DNA of 64,000 nt from positions 62,001-126,000 of the forward strand of contig NZ_JACHKT010000013.1 of the NCBI RefSeq assembly GCF_014204325.1, given 5' to 3'. Shown here one piece after another: positions 44,001-54,477 of the stretch (positions are counted from its first letter, which is position 1; each line of letters starts with the position of its first letter). Source of the stretch: Arcicella rosea (lineage in GTDB: Bacteria; Bacteroidota; Bacteroidia; Cytophagales; Spirosomataceae). A program made the position numbers and the translations under genes. The notes beneath the pieces are model-generated. The model saw nothing but the letters and a program-made list of their open reading frames with translations, was not told the origin of the DNA and did no database searches.

Positions 44001-45875
44001 TTACTCTAAATTAACCTCCTGATTTTTAGGATACTTAACGCTATATTTCAAAATATGTTTTTTCTCCTGCTTGGCTGGAAGCTGGTATTTCCAAGTAAGT
44101 ATTTTACTTTCTTTATCCAGCGTGGCATCTTTGTACTCTTGTTCGTCCACCGTAATTTCTTTCGTCGTTGAAATCGGGAATTGGTCTTGAATAACAATGT
44201 TAATACTTTGCTGCTTATTATTTCTTACACTGATTTCAAAGCCTCTATTTTCATTTTTGTAATTACTCAAAAACTGCTTGGTGCTAAATTCTTTTAATCT
44301 TTTTCGTTCAATGATAATGCCTTTGTCTCTTCCCAAAGAAATATTGAGTGTATCGCCAGCATGACGAACATCGAGGATTGATTTACCTAAATATGCACCT
44401 TCTAAGTAAAGGTTTACTTCACCTTCCAATAAATTAAGGTCTTGCCAGTCAATTAACTTAGCTGTCAAGAAAGCGTCTTTTTCTATTTTTGGCACAGCAA
44501 AATACTCATACAATGCTGGTACAGTTTGGTTTTTAATATCAACCGAATACATTTTACCATCATTCAAAATCGTATAAGGAATTTCAATTTCAAAAGTTAA
44601 AGTAGTGGGCTGATACTTTTCTGTAGCAACTAATGGGGCAGAACGAGCAGCACTTATAGTACTGACTGCACCTGTCATACTCTTCTTATGTTGAACACCA
44701 TAGCCAACCACTACTACTTCGTTGAGTTCCTGTTTATCTTCTTCCAAAGCAATATTGATGATTTTACCATTGATATATGCTTCTTGTCTTTTAAAACCGA
44801 TATAGTTAAAAACTAAGTACTGGGCATTCTCAGGGAGCTTTAAACTATAGTTTCCTTCTGAGTCCGTTGAAACACCTATCGTAGTTCCCTTTACATTAAT
44901 CATTACACCGGGTAAAGGTAAATTTGTGCCTCTTTCAGTTACTTTTCCTGAAATTTCGTTGGCATTATGTATTACTGGTGAGCTAAATGCCATTGATTGG
45001 GTTTCTCCAAAACGTAAATACCAAGGTTCTAAATTCGGAGCGATGCCACTTTCGGTTGGGTCACCGTTTGAGATAGTGAGTTTTACATCTTTCCAATCTT
45101 CACCAGAACTTTGATATACATTGGCTTTGAGCGATAAATCTATCGGATTGCTAATGTCTTTTACTCTTAAATCATAAGTAGCAAACCATCCTGCATTTTT
45201 TACAAAATAGCTTACATCGAAAGAAGAACTACCCATTTCTTTAGCTGAAACAGTCACTAAAATATCGCTAGTTGCGTACTCTTTGTTATTGTTCAGGGCT
45301 CTTAACTGATAGTCGATTGTACGAATACTGCTGTCTATTTTTTGGATAGTTTTTTCATACTCAATTTGTTTCAAGAGTACTTCCGAAAGTCTATTTCTTT
45401 GAAAATCAACAGCTTCTTTTAAATCTGTAGTTTTCACACCAGTATTGCTTCCGCCGATGGATTGATTTTTAGTGAGGATGGTTTCTTCGTTTTTGAAGAC
45501 TGCCAACATACTTTTTTCAACTCTTAATTTAGCTTTTAGACTTGCTTGTTGGTTTTCTAGCGTAGAAGTTTCTTCACGTCGCTTTTGTTCGTTGAGGTAA
45601 TTCGTTTGATGGATAACCGACAAAATGGTAAAATTTCCGAAGCCTTTTACTTGAATACTTTGTACATCAATGTTGGGAGAAATGCCCGAAAAAACTAATT
45701 CGGTTTTGCCAGCTTGTAGATTTGCTTTGGCTTTTCGGCTCACTTGAGCACCACTGGTGAAAACGGTTACTTGCTCAATTTTGGAGCTAACATTTTGCTT
45801 TTTGCCTTGGGCGAAGGTCATTTTTCCTCCGAAAACAAGAAGGCAAAATAGGTAAAGTGCGATAGTTCTTTTCAT
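44001..45875 (-). CDS. DUF4139 (MuiA-like) protein with inserted carboxypeptidase-regulatory/TonB-box-like segment
   Basis: 624 residues with a signal peptide (to about TFAQG). The N-terminal DUF4140 region (KIEQVTVFTSGAQVSRKAKA) and the DUF4139 domain (VSYFVKNAGWFATYDLRVKD; later EIPYTILNDGKMYSVDIKNQ) make it a mucoidy-inhibitor-A-type surface or periplasmic protein of unknown role. Between the two halves of DUF4139, about residues 305-400, lies a complete carboxypeptidase-regulatory-like domain (ISGKVTERGTNLPLPGVMIN) ending in LNEVVVVGYGVQHKKSMTGA, the same text that opens SusC transporters. No barrel follows. It is transcribed convergently with the small exported protein. Confidence 0.85.
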   Translation of the reverse strand: MKRTIALYLFCLLVFGGKMTFAQGKKQNVSSKIEQVTVFTSGAQVSRKAKANLQAGKTELVFSGISPNIDVQSIQVKGFGNFTILSVIHQTNYLNEQKRREETSTLENQQASLKAKLRVEKSMLAVFKNEETILTKNQSIGGSNTGVKTTDLKEAVDFQRNRLSEVLLKQIEYEKTIQKIDSSIRTIDYQLRALNNNKEYATSDILVTVSAKEMGSSSFDVSYFVKNAGWFATYDLRVKDISNPIDLSLKANVYQSSGEDWKDVKLTISNGDPTESGIAPNLEPWYLRFGETQSMAFSSPVIHNANEISGKVTERGTNLPLPGVMINVKGTTIGVSTDSEGNYSLKLPENAQYLVFNYIGFKRQEAYINGKIINIALEEDKQELNEVVVVGYGVQHKKSMTGAVSTISAARSAPLVATEKYQPTTLTFEIEIPYTILNDGKMYSVDIKNQTVPALYEYFAVPKIEKDAFLTAKLIDWQDLNLLEGEVNLYLEGAYLGKSILDVRHAGDTLNISLGRDKGIIIERKRLKEFSTKQFLSNYKNENRGFEISVRNNKQQSINIVIQDQFPISTTKEITVDEQEYKDATLDKESKILTWKYQLPAKQEKKHILKYSVKYPKNQEVNLE

Positions 45876-45929
45876 TCGTTATGTAGTTTTTGAGTTTAAA
45901 TATTTTAATAATGAGAGTAATATGCTTTC

Positions 45930-46613
45930 TTAAAGACCGATCACCTTAAAATCCGAAATCTCCTGATGCGAGAAAGTAGAACGAAAACCAAAGTAAGATG
46001 CTGGTGGAAAATGCTTGTCTTTCGCTTCAAAAAGTTTTTCATCATCAGCCCAAAAGCTTGTCATATTATCATTAACGATAATTTTGATTTGATATTCATG
46101 ATTGGGCTTTAATAAATATTGGGCTTCGCTTTTTTCGGCTAAAAGTTTTCTTTCTCCTGCTTCATACTTTCTGAAACGAGTTGTTTTGTTGGTATTGCCG
46201 CCCATGCCCACATAATACATTTTTAAATTATCGTAGTCTTCAAATTTTCCAGTACGAGTAAAGAGATTGGTATTCTTTGGGTCTTCTGCCAACCAAAAAA
46301 CATTCAAATCCGAAAGGCGGTCGTTTACGCCACCGTTCAAAACAAACTTTCGTTTAAAAGTAATCATATAATTACCTTTTAGTTTTTGATTGAACCAAAC
46401 GCTTACACCACCTTTTGTATCCAGAACAAGCTTATTATCAATAGTATATACTTTAGAATTGGGCAGAGGTTCTATTTCTGAAACCCATTTTTTAGGATTG
46501 AGTACTCCTTGAAAATCTTCAGAAAAAAGGATTTTATTATGATGAATTTGAAGCTTGCAAGCGATTAGTATATTTAGTATAGAGACAATAAGTACAAAAT
46601 TTCTTTTATTCAT
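45930..46613 (-). CDS. Lectin-fold lipoprotein, DUF6250/DUF1961-like
   Basis: 227 residues. The opening MNKRNFVLIVSILNILIACK could be a lipoprotein signal with Cys19. The rest reads as a concanavalin-A-like jelly roll: FSEDFQGVLNPKKWVSEIEP, GGVSVWFNQKLKGNYMITFK, DLNVFWLAEDPKNTN and FRSTFSHQEISDFKVIGL at the end. Such domains accompany pectin/rhamnogalacturonan loci in Bacteroidota, and the neighbour on the divergent side is a PL26-like lyase, so a glycan-binding or lyase-accessory role is plausible. The family name is from memory of the motif and is moderately sure. Confidence 0.6.
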   Translation of the reverse strand: MNKRNFVLIVSILNILIACKLQIHHNKILFSEDFQGVLNPKKWVSEIEPLPNSKVYTIDNKLVLDTKGGVSVWFNQKLKGNYMITFKRKFVLNGGVNDRLSDLNVFWLAEDPKNTNLFTRTGKFEDYDNLKMYYVGMGGNTNKTTRFRKYEAGERKLLAEKSEAQYLLKPNHEYQIKIIVNDNMTSFWADDEKLFEAKDKHFPPASYFGFRSTFSHQEISDFKVIGL

Positions 46614-46773
46614 GGCGTTTAAACAATAGTTTTAGGTTAAAATTGGGTAAAAATACAGATTAATTTGCTTTCTAGCCTTGAGCTGAGCGCAATAAACTTG
46701 CATTTTTCCAATAGGTTTGAAGTTCAAAATGACAGTCAAAGTACTCAGCAGCTAACTCTCAAAATAACAATAT

Positions 46774-49488
46774 ATGAAATCACCTTTTTCGTTTACTCGT
46801 CGATCATTTGTTAAAAATTCAATGATTGCCGCAGGTTTACCTTTGTCTTCTTCTATTGATTTTTCGAAAGAAAATCAATCTGTTTTCGTTCCAGAACCCA
46901 ATGCAGTGTCTTTAGCTTGGTTAGATAAACAAGTTTCTCCATTTTTCAGAGGAACGACTTGGGGAACACCTTGGGCAAAAGGTTTACATAAAAAGGGAAC
47001 AGAATTTACCTTAAAAAGTAATGGAAACGATATTCCTACTCAAACTTGGCCTTTGGCATTTTGGCCAGACGGAAGTTTAAAGTGGACAGCCCATGCCATC
47101 AGTAAAAATGAAAAATTAGCTGATAATATTCAGTTGAAAGTTGGAACACCTGTAAAACCAACGGTTTCTTTAAAGATTCAAGAAGGAGCGGATAGCATCA
47201 AAATTGACACAGGAAAAATTCAATGTGAAATTAATAAAAAAGGACAAACCTTGATTACTTCTTTACAAAGAGATGGTCAATTAATAGCACAAAATGGCAA
47301 ATTGGTTTTGTCTGTTCAAGATAATGTAGAAGCTGGAGAAACATTTAAAATTGATACTTTTGAAGGAAAAATTGATAAAGTAAGTATTGAACAAAGTGGC
47401 GACATCAGAGCTGTTGTGAAGATTGAAGGCTCGCATCAAAATACGGCTTCTAAAAGTTTATTGCCTTTCGTCCTTCGTTTGTACTTCTATGCAGAAGCGG
47501 AATCTATCCGAATGATTCATACCATTATTTATGATGGCGACGAAAACAAAGATTTTATCAAAGGTTTGGGCATTCGCTTTTCTGTGCCTATGAAAGAAGC
47601 TTTGTATGATAGACATATCCGTTTTGTTGGAGAAAACTCAGGCGTTTTTACAGAAGCCGTACAAGGTTTATCAGGTTTGAGAAGAGATGCAGGAAGAACC
47701 GCTTTAGATGCCCAAATAGGAGGGAAGTCGGTTACGCAATTGCCTGATAATGTGCTGAAAAACATTCAATACATTCCCGCTTTTGGAGATTATACTTTAT
47801 ATCAAGGTTCGCCAGATGCTTTTGATATTCAGAAAAGAACGAAAGCGGGACATTCGTGGATACAATCTGCATTCGGTGGGCGTGCCAGCGGAACGGGCTA
47901 TTTCGGTACGCCAAAAGGAGGAATTGCTTTTGGAATCCGAAATTTTTGGCAAAGTTTTCCTGCACAAATTGATATTAAAAATGCTCATACAGAACAGGGA
48001 GAAGTAACTTTATGGTTTTGGGCACCCAAATCGCCAGCGATGGATTTACGTTTTTACCATGATGGAATGGGGGAAGACACGCACGAAAAACAATACAGTG
48101 CTTTAGATATTACTTATGAAGATTATGAACCAGAATTCGGCAGACCTTTTGGCGTGGCTCGCACCAGTGAGGTACAAATTTGGGTTTTAGCTGAAACACC
48201 TTCTGGCGAAAACTTGGTAGAGATTGCCAAGCAGATTCAAGAACCAGCTTTATTGGTGGCTTCGCCAGAATACTTGGCTCAAGTAGGAATTTTTGGTAGT
48301 GCTTTTTCTGTACCTGAAAAAACTGCTTCAGCCAAAAAACAAGCGATTGAAAATCAACTAGATTTTTACTTTGATTATTATAAAAAGCAAATCGACCAAC
48401 GTCGTTGGTATGGTTTCTGGAATTTTGGCGATGTCATGCACAGTTATGATAACGACCGACACGTTTGGAAATATGATGTAGGCGGTTTTGCTTGGGATAA
48501 TTCAGAACTTTCAACAGATTTATGGCTTTGGTATTATTTCTTGAGAACAGGCAGAAATGATGTTTTCAGAATGGCAGAAGCCATGACTCGCCACACGGGC
48601 GAAGTAGATGTGCATCATATCGGGCGTTTTAGTCCGCTAGGTTCTCGCCATAATGTACAACACTGGGGTTGTAGTGCCAAACAGTTGAGAATCAGCACGG
48701 CAGCCAACCGTCGTTTTTATTATTACTTAACGGCAGACGAAAGAGTAGGGGATTTGATGCGAGAGCAAGTAAATGCTGATAGAACACTGAGAACGATTAT
48801 TCCAGGAAGAAAAATCGGACAAAAAGCACCTGAATCAGACCCTAAAGGCGAACTAGCAAGTGTTTCTTTTGGAACAGACTGGGGTGCATTGTCGGCCGCT
48901 TGGCTCACAGAATGGGAGCGTACTGAGAACCAACAAGTAAAAGCCAAATTACTCAACAGTATGCGTACCATTGCTGAACAAGCTCATGGCTTTTTGACAG
49001 GTGGTGCCATTATGGAATTGGCAACAGGGAAATTCCGTCAGGAAGATGCTAAAAAACTGTCGGTTTCACATTTGAGTGCTGTGTTTGGCTTGGCTGAAAT
49101 TTGTGCTGAACTGATTGATGTAGTAGATATGCCTATTTTTGAAAAAGCTTGGTTACAGTATTGTCAATTATACAATGGCACAGCAGAAGAACAAATAGCA
49201 GCGTTGGGCGAAAGTTTGAAAAAATTGAATTTAGAACAAGGTCACGCTCGTCTAACCGCCTTTGTTGCTAAACGGAGTAAAAATGCTGAATTAGGAAAAC
49301 GTGCTTGGAAAGAGTTTTATGGAGGAGAAGGAGGTATTAAAAAGCCATCTATTCAAATTAAAAAATTAGTTGGACCAACAGTACTGAATCCTGTAGAGGA
49401 AGGCATTGCAATTTCTACCAATGGCGTAGCCCAATGGGGTTTAGCAGCGATGCAATGTTTGGCTTTTGCAGGAAATGAACTAGAATAG
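46774..49488 (+). CDS. PL26-like exo-rhamnogalacturonan lyase (PcRGLX/YetA-like)
   Basis: 904 residues. The N-terminus has a twin-arginine-like export signal (FTRRSFVKNSMIAAGLPLSS). The N-terminal beta-sandwich contains LAFWPDGSLKWTAHAIS, a hallmark of the PcRGLX/YetA family. The central and C-terminal parts hold RRWYGFWNFGDVMHSYDNDR, VGGFAWDNSELSTDLWLWYY and GRFSPLGSRHNVQHWGCSAK, typical of the (alpha/alpha) toroid. PL26 enzymes release unsaturated galacturonosyl-rhamnose from rhamnogalacturonan I ends. The gene is divergent from the lectin-fold lipoprotein and convergent with the susD at 49569. KduD and GH78 elsewhere in the window would process its products. Confidence 0.82.
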   Translation: MKSPFSFTRRSFVKNSMIAAGLPLSSSIDFSKENQSVFVPEPNAVSLAWLDKQVSPFFRGTTWGTPWAKGLHKKGTEFTLKSNGNDIPTQTWPLAFWPDGSLKWTAHAISKNEKLADNIQLKVGTPVKPTVSLKIQEGADSIKIDTGKIQCEINKKGQTLITSLQRDGQLIAQNGKLVLSVQDNVEAGETFKIDTFEGKIDKVSIEQSGDIRAVVKIEGSHQNTASKSLLPFVLRLYFYAEAESIRMIHTIIYDGDENKDFIKGLGIRFSVPMKEALYDRHIRFVGENSGVFTEAVQGLSGLRRDAGRTALDAQIGGKSVTQLPDNVLKNIQYIPAFGDYTLYQGSPDAFDIQKRTKAGHSWIQSAFGGRASGTGYFGTPKGGIAFGIRNFWQSFPAQIDIKNAHTEQGEVTLWFWAPKSPAMDLRFYHDGMGEDTHEKQYSALDITYEDYEPEFGRPFGVARTSEVQIWVLAETPSGENLVEIAKQIQEPALLVASPEYLAQVGIFGSAFSVPEKTASAKKQAIENQLDFYFDYYKKQIDQRRWYGFWNFGDVMHSYDNDRHVWKYDVGGFAWDNSELSTDLWLWYYFLRTGRNDVFRMAEAMTRHTGEVDVHHIGRFSPLGSRHNVQHWGCSAKQLRISTAANRRFYYYLTADERVGDLMREQVNADRTLRTIIPGRKIGQKAPESDPKGELASVSFGTDWGALSAAWLTEWERTENQQVKAKLLNSMRTIAEQAHGFLTGGAIMELATGKFRQEDAKKLSVSHLSAVFGLAEICAELIDVVDMPIFEKAWLQYCQLYNGTAEEQIAALGESLKKLNLEQGHARLTAFVAKRSKNAELGKRAWKEFYGGEGGIKKPSIQIKKLVGPTVLNPVEEGIAISTNGVAQWGLAAMQCLAFAGNELE

Positions 49489-49502
49489 CTAATGTAATAA
49501 AT

Positions 49503-49547
49503 TGAGTGAATTGTGGTTTTATATTCTATTTATCCACAATTCACTCA
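49503..49547. terminator. Hairpin between convergent PL26-like and susD genes
   Basis: Perfect 14-bp stem (49503-49516 with 49534-49547), 17-nt loop, AT-rich flanks. It probably terminates transcription from both sides. Confidence 0.65.
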
Positions 49548-49568
49548 TTTACAACTTAAAACTCACAA

Positions 49569-51302
49569 TTACCATCCTGGGTTTTGTAGCATTGCTGGTG
49601 CTTTGCGTACTTCTGAATCTGGAATTGGTAATAAATACATTTCTGGACGGAAATTATGACGTCTGATAGACTCAGTTACTTCATACGTATAAGTTGTTCC
49701 GTTTTTGATAATTCTCATACGCTTGTTGAAACCATTGTTAACAACCATCGCAATTTTCCAACGACGAATATCATTCCAACGGTGGTCTTCAAAAGATAAT
49801 TCGATACGGCGTTCATTTCTGATAACCTCTCTCATTTCTTCTTTTGCCATGCCCGCTTTCAAACCATAAAGATTATTTGCTCCTGGCTCAATACCTGCTC
49901 TTTCACGAAGTTCAATCAATTTAGGATAAGCCAATTCTGGTTTTCCAGTTTCGTTGATAGCTTCGGCGTAGTTCAATAATATTTCGGCATAGCGTAATAA
50001 AGGCCAGCCTCTGTTAGTATTAAAACTACTATTGGCAGAAATGTTTACATCACACATTTTACGAGTATAATATCCTGTCGTTTGTCCTGACACAGTAAAT
50101 CCATCTGAAGCAGCACCTTCATGTGTATAAACGGGTCTTAGTGCATTGGCAGAAGCCAAGTAATATAAAGATTCGTTATAGACGATAGAATAACCAAATC
50201 TAGGGTCACGGTCTTTATAAGGATTTTTCGGGTCATAACCAGAAGTAGCGTCTGTAATGGCTTTTCCGTTTTTCATTGGGAAAGCATCTACCAAGTTTTG
50301 AGTTGGTACAGCGTTATTTCCACCACCTCTGGTTGGCATATTATAAAAACCTTCCATATCACGGTTTGCAGGACGGTTTTGGAAGAAAATATATTCTGGA
50401 TTTACTCTTTCCAAAAATACTTGTGCAAAACCATTACCTGGTGCAGTGATATTATCTTTATACAAACTGTATTCGTTTGAATTGATAACTGCCAATGCAG
50501 CGTCAGCCGCTTTTTGCCAATGTGCTACATCATAGGTTGGGTTACTTACAATTTTAGCTAAATCAGCATTTTGTGTTTCAGCACCACCATTGAACAATGG
50601 ACTTGCCGCATTCAACAAAACTCTTGCTTTTAATGCCAAACAAGCACCTTTTGTGATACGTCCATAATCTTGCTCAGAATACTCATTTTTACTTGGTAAT
50701 TGTGCCGCAGCAGCGTCCAATTCGCTAGTTATGTAGCTTACACATTCTGCATAAGAATTACGAGGTTCATTAATAAAATCGGTAATTTCATATACTTTAT
50801 CATTCACCAAAGGCACACCGCCAAAACTAATTAATAGCCAATGATAATACCACGCTCTCAAAAAGCGAGCTTCTGCCACCATTTGAGTTTTCAGTTTGGC
50901 AGATAAAGGTGCTTGTGGTAATTTTTGTAATAATAAATTTACTCTACGGATATTGGTATAAGGTGTTGACCAAAATTCAAAGAATGGAAAATTGGTCGGA
51001 CTTACCGTTCCGCTGTAGAGTACAACTGCTTTTTGACCAGTACCAGAGTAACGATATTCAGCGTCGTCGGTTGCTTCTTCAGTATTTCCGTGAGAATCCC
51101 AACGGCCTTTGTTAAAGCTAAAACCCACGTCGCTATAAATACGAAATAAGAAAGCCATTGTACGAGTACTATCGCTAAAAACCGTTTCCTCGGTTAAAGC
51201 ATTTGTTTTTGGGTCGAGGAAATCATCAGAAGGTTTGCAAGCGGCAAGGCTACCAATGATACATCCAATTAACAATATTTTTTTCATGACTATTTTCTTC
51301 AA
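49569..51302 (-). CDS. SusD/RagB-family glycan-binding lipoprotein
   Basis: 577 residues. The lipoprotein signal ends at GSLAACKPSDDFLD; an inner ATG at 51287 (MKKILLIGC) is an equally good start. Family blocks are present: ARFLRAWYYHWLLISFGGVP, RNERRIELSFEDHRWNDIRR and a terminal MLQNPGW. It should cap the SusC encoded 14 bp upstream at 51317-54442. It is the last gene of the minus-strand tandem susCD set in the second locus, and its glycan is inferred to be rhamnogalacturonan-derived. Confidence 0.94.
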   Translation of the reverse strand: MKKIVMKKILLIGCIIGSLAACKPSDDFLDPKTNALTEETVFSDSTRTMAFLFRIYSDVGFSFNKGRWDSHGNTEEATDDAEYRYSGTGQKAVVLYSGTVSPTNFPFFEFWSTPYTNIRRVNLLLQKLPQAPLSAKLKTQMVAEARFLRAWYYHWLLISFGGVPLVNDKVYEITDFINEPRNSYAECVSYITSELDAAAAQLPSKNEYSEQDYGRITKGACLALKARVLLNAASPLFNGGAETQNADLAKIVSNPTYDVAHWQKAADAALAVINSNEYSLYKDNITAPGNGFAQVFLERVNPEYIFFQNRPANRDMEGFYNMPTRGGGNNAVPTQNLVDAFPMKNGKAITDATSGYDPKNPYKDRDPRFGYSIVYNESLYYLASANALRPVYTHEGAASDGFTVSGQTTGYYTRKMCDVNISANSSFNTNRGWPLLRYAEILLNYAEAINETGKPELAYPKLIELRERAGIEPGANNLYGLKAGMAKEEMREVIRNERRIELSFEDHRWNDIRRWKIAMVVNNGFNKRMRIIKNGTTYTYEVTESIRRHNFRPEMYLLPIPDSEVRKAPAMLQNPGW

Positions 51303-51316
51303 ATAAGGTTAAATAC

Positions 51317-54300
51317 TTAGAATGTGGCACTTATGCCGAGGTTAATTAACCTCTGAGGCGGATAACTTACTCTGTCCGTTCCAGAAGTAATCTCTGGGTC
51401 GAACTGATACAGTTTACTTAATTTAGTAAACGTAAGTAAGTTAGAACCATTCACATAAATACGGATTTGCGGAATACCTAGCTTTAGAGAGAACTTGCTT
51501 GGTACTTCAAAATTTACCTGAGCATTACGCAAACGAAGGTAGTCGCCTGGAATAAACCAGAATGTAGAAGGATAACCTCCTGGATCACTAATCCCACCTA
51601 ATAAAGTAAGACGTGGATATTTGGCATTATCTCCTAATTCTGGTGTCCAAGCTTGCTGGTGTATAGCGGTTAAGTTTGATGAAAACGCACGGATAGATTC
51701 AGCGGTACCTCTTACGTTAAAGTTGAGAGCTCCCTGAAAATTGGCACTGATACTAATACTCTTATAACGAACTCCCAAATTGATACCATAAACAGTATTT
51801 GGTGTATTCGGATTTCCCGTTACCGACATATCATAACCATCAATTTTGCCATCATTATTCAAATCGGCATATTTCAAATCGCCTGGTTGTACTGGTACAG
51901 CCGTTTTAGGGCTACTTGCAATATCATCCGCATTTTTATAATAACCAATAAAAGTATATGCTCTGATTTGTCCGATACTATTACCAGTGTAAGCTTGGTA
52001 TGGATACAGAGAACTAGGTTCGTCTTGGAAAATGATTTTGTTTTTTGCAACAGAGTAATTTCCTTTGATTGAATAAGAGAAACCATTACGAGTAGGACTT
52101 TGATAACCCAATTCTAATTCAAAACCACGGTTGTTTACTTTACCAATATTTACAGGGGGTAAACCTTGTCCGAAAATAGCAGAAACCGTTCCACGAGTAG
52201 TAAGGATGTCATAACGATTATTGTCGAAGAAATCTACGCTACCAGTAAGGGAGCTATTCAATAATCCGAATTCTAAGGCAACGTCTAGTTTTTTCTCTTT
52301 TTCCCAAGTTACGTCGTTATTAGAAAGTGTTCCTTCAAATACACCATTGTAACCATTACTAGAATATCCGAAGTTTGGTTGTACCACACCGTTACCCGTA
52401 CCATAGTTTTGTTGATAATAATACGAGAAACCACTTCCCAAAGCATCATTACCCACAATACCATACGAACCACGAATTTTAAGCATATCAATAGTTTTGT
52501 AAATACCTGTTTGTTGGAAGAAAGGCTCTTCAGAGATATTCCAACCTGCCGAAGCCGCTGGGAATAAACCAAAACGCTTATCACTCACAAAACGGTCAGA
52601 ACCATTATAGGCAGCATTCAATTGTAATAAATAACGGTTTTTATAATCGTATCCTAAACGCCCCGAATATCCTTGGAAGTTATTAGGAATAAAATTGTAA
52701 ACATTATTACCGTTAGAAGCTGTAGTTGAGTTACGATTCATCAAAGCCAAACCATACACGTGGTGAGCTTTGTTAAAAGTTCTATCATAATTCAAGATAA
52801 ACTGCATATTGAATACTCTTGAAGTACTTCTTGGGTCATACCCAAGAAAGAATCTTCTTACTCTATACACGTTAGGGTCACGTGGTTCGTAAGTATCTGT
52901 ACTTGCATTATAAAGGAAAGATGGGAACTGGTCACGTGTCATACTTCTTGTATAAGCGTAATTGCTAGTGAAAGAAACACGACCTTGAATATTCAAACCT
53001 TCCGTAATAAAATTCAATTTCTGTTTAGCCGAACCAATGAAGTTAATATTACTTTCATTACTCTGGCTATAGCCATAATACGACAAACGACCAATTACGT
53101 TGTTTACGTTATAACTTGGGTTTTCGTTACGACTCCAAGAACTATATCCTAATGAACCATCTGGATTATAAATCGGATAGGCAAAAGGTGCTAAAGTAGC
53201 GAAACTACTATAATCATAAAACAAATCGTTATAACCAAATGGGCTACCAACTTGTGGCGTATTTACTTGGGCAAAGTTTCCGTATAAATCCAAACGTAAG
53301 TCAAGTGTTTTGGTAACACTCATGTCAAGATTTGAACGATAATTATAACGTTGGTGGAAATAATTACTGTTTACGCCTTGTCCTTGACCGTAATCTTTCA
53401 ACATCCCATCTTGATTCAAATAACCTACTGAAACAAAGTATTTTACTCTTTCTGTACCACCCGATAAATCAAGGTTTCCTCTGTATTGCTTACTGAAAGT
53501 TTTGAATAAAGCTTCTTTCCAGTTCACATTTGGATGACCGTAAGGGTCGGCACCACTTTTGTATAAAGCTAAATCTTCATCAGTAAAACGAGGTTTGAAA
53601 GATGGACTTGGGTTAGCAGCATTATCATTAATTTGTGCTTGGTTGTAAAGTCTAGCACTTTCATAAGCGTCTAAATAACTCGGAATTTTTGTAGGTTGCG
53701 AAAGAGCTGTTTCTACTCTTACCGAAATTTGTGGCGGTCCTGCTTTTCCACGACGAGTTGTAATTACAACAACACCGTTTGCACCTCTAACTCCATAAAT
53801 AGCTGTTGTAGAAGCATCTTTCAAAATAGATAAACTTTCAATTTCGTTCGGGTCAATTCTTGCAAATTGGTCATAAGAAAACTCAACGTCATCTACAATA
53901 ATCAATGGACGGTTATTACCATTATATGAACTTACACCACGAATGAAAAAGTTAGCACCATCAGCCCCAGGACGACCAGAAGGTTGTTGCGAGAAAAAAC
54001 CTGGTAGCTTACCTGCCAAAGCATTTTGTAAACTGGCAGCAGGGTTTTCACGAATTTCACGACCAGAAACCGAACTTACAGAACCCGTCAAAGTAAGTTT
54101 TTTCTGTTGTCCAAAACCAACAACCACAACTTCCTCTAAACTTTTTTCATCAGCTTCTAAAATAATATTGAGGTTTGATTTGTTGGCAACCAGTACTTCT
54201 TGTTGTTTATACCCCAAAGAACGAAAGATTAATACGCCACTTTGTCCTTTAAGTGTAATTCGGAACTTCCCGTTTTCATCGGTTAAAGTACCATTAGTCG

Positions 54301-54442
54301 TTTTCCCTTTTTCGAAAACGGATACGCCTGGCAGGGTCTCTTTGGCATCAGCGACAACACCACTGACGAGCTGCCCCTGTGCGTAAAGTGAACCGCTAGT
54401 GAAGGCGGTAAGGAATAACAGGATATATATTAGTTTTTTCAT
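51317..54442 (-). CDS. SusC/RagA-family TonB-linked outer-membrane transporter
   Basis: 1041 residues. The signal peptide ends at SLYAQ; a carboxypeptidase-regulatory-like domain follows (VSGVVADAKETLPGVSVFEK), then a canonical TonB box segment (LEEVVVVGFGQQKKLTLTGS), a plug (IIVDDVEFSYDQFARIDPNE; YGVRGANGVVVITTRRG) and a beta-barrel ending LINLGISATF. It lies 35 bp after the susD at 54478 and 14 bp before its own susD partner. Role: outer-membrane uptake of pectin-derived oligosaccharides, judged from the neighbouring lyase and regulator. Confidence 0.95.
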   Translation of the reverse strand: MKKLIYILLFLTAFTSGSLYAQGQLVSGVVADAKETLPGVSVFEKGKTTNGTLTDENGKFRITLKGQSGVLIFRSLGYKQQEVLVANKSNLNIILEADEKSLEEVVVVGFGQQKKLTLTGSVSSVSGREIRENPAASLQNALAGKLPGFFSQQPSGRPGADGANFFIRGVSSYNGNNRPLIIVDDVEFSYDQFARIDPNEIESLSILKDASTTAIYGVRGANGVVVITTRRGKAGPPQISVRVETALSQPTKIPSYLDAYESARLYNQAQINDNAANPSPSFKPRFTDEDLALYKSGADPYGHPNVNWKEALFKTFSKQYRGNLDLSGGTERVKYFVSVGYLNQDGMLKDYGQGQGVNSNYFHQRYNYRSNLDMSVTKTLDLRLDLYGNFAQVNTPQVGSPFGYNDLFYDYSSFATLAPFAYPIYNPDGSLGYSSWSRNENPSYNVNNVIGRLSYYGYSQSNESNINFIGSAKQKLNFITEGLNIQGRVSFTSNYAYTRSMTRDQFPSFLYNASTDTYEPRDPNVYRVRRFFLGYDPRSTSRVFNMQFILNYDRTFNKAHHVYGLALMNRNSTTASNGNNVYNFIPNNFQGYSGRLGYDYKNRYLLQLNAAYNGSDRFVSDKRFGLFPAASAGWNISEEPFFQQTGIYKTIDMLKIRGSYGIVGNDALGSGFSYYYQQNYGTGNGVVQPNFGYSSNGYNGVFEGTLSNNDVTWEKEKKLDVALEFGLLNSSLTGSVDFFDNNRYDILTTRGTVSAIFGQGLPPVNIGKVNNRGFELELGYQSPTRNGFSYSIKGNYSVAKNKIIFQDEPSSLYPYQAYTGNSIGQIRAYTFIGYYKNADDIASSPKTAVPVQPGDLKYADLNNDGKIDGYDMSVTGNPNTPNTVYGINLGVRYKSISISANFQGALNFNVRGTAESIRAFSSNLTAIHQQAWTPELGDNAKYPRLTLLGGISDPGGYPSTFWFIPGDYLRLRNAQVNFEVPSKFSLKLGIPQIRIYVNGSNLLTFTKLSKLYQFDPEITSGTDRVSYPPQRLINLGISATF

Positions 54443-54477
54443 AAATTCTAATGAATTTTATTATGCTTGAGTCAATT

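Noticed and set aside
49529-49540. Perfect DnaA-box-like TTATCCACA
   Set aside because: It is a single copy inside a terminator hairpin between convergent genes, far from the origin.
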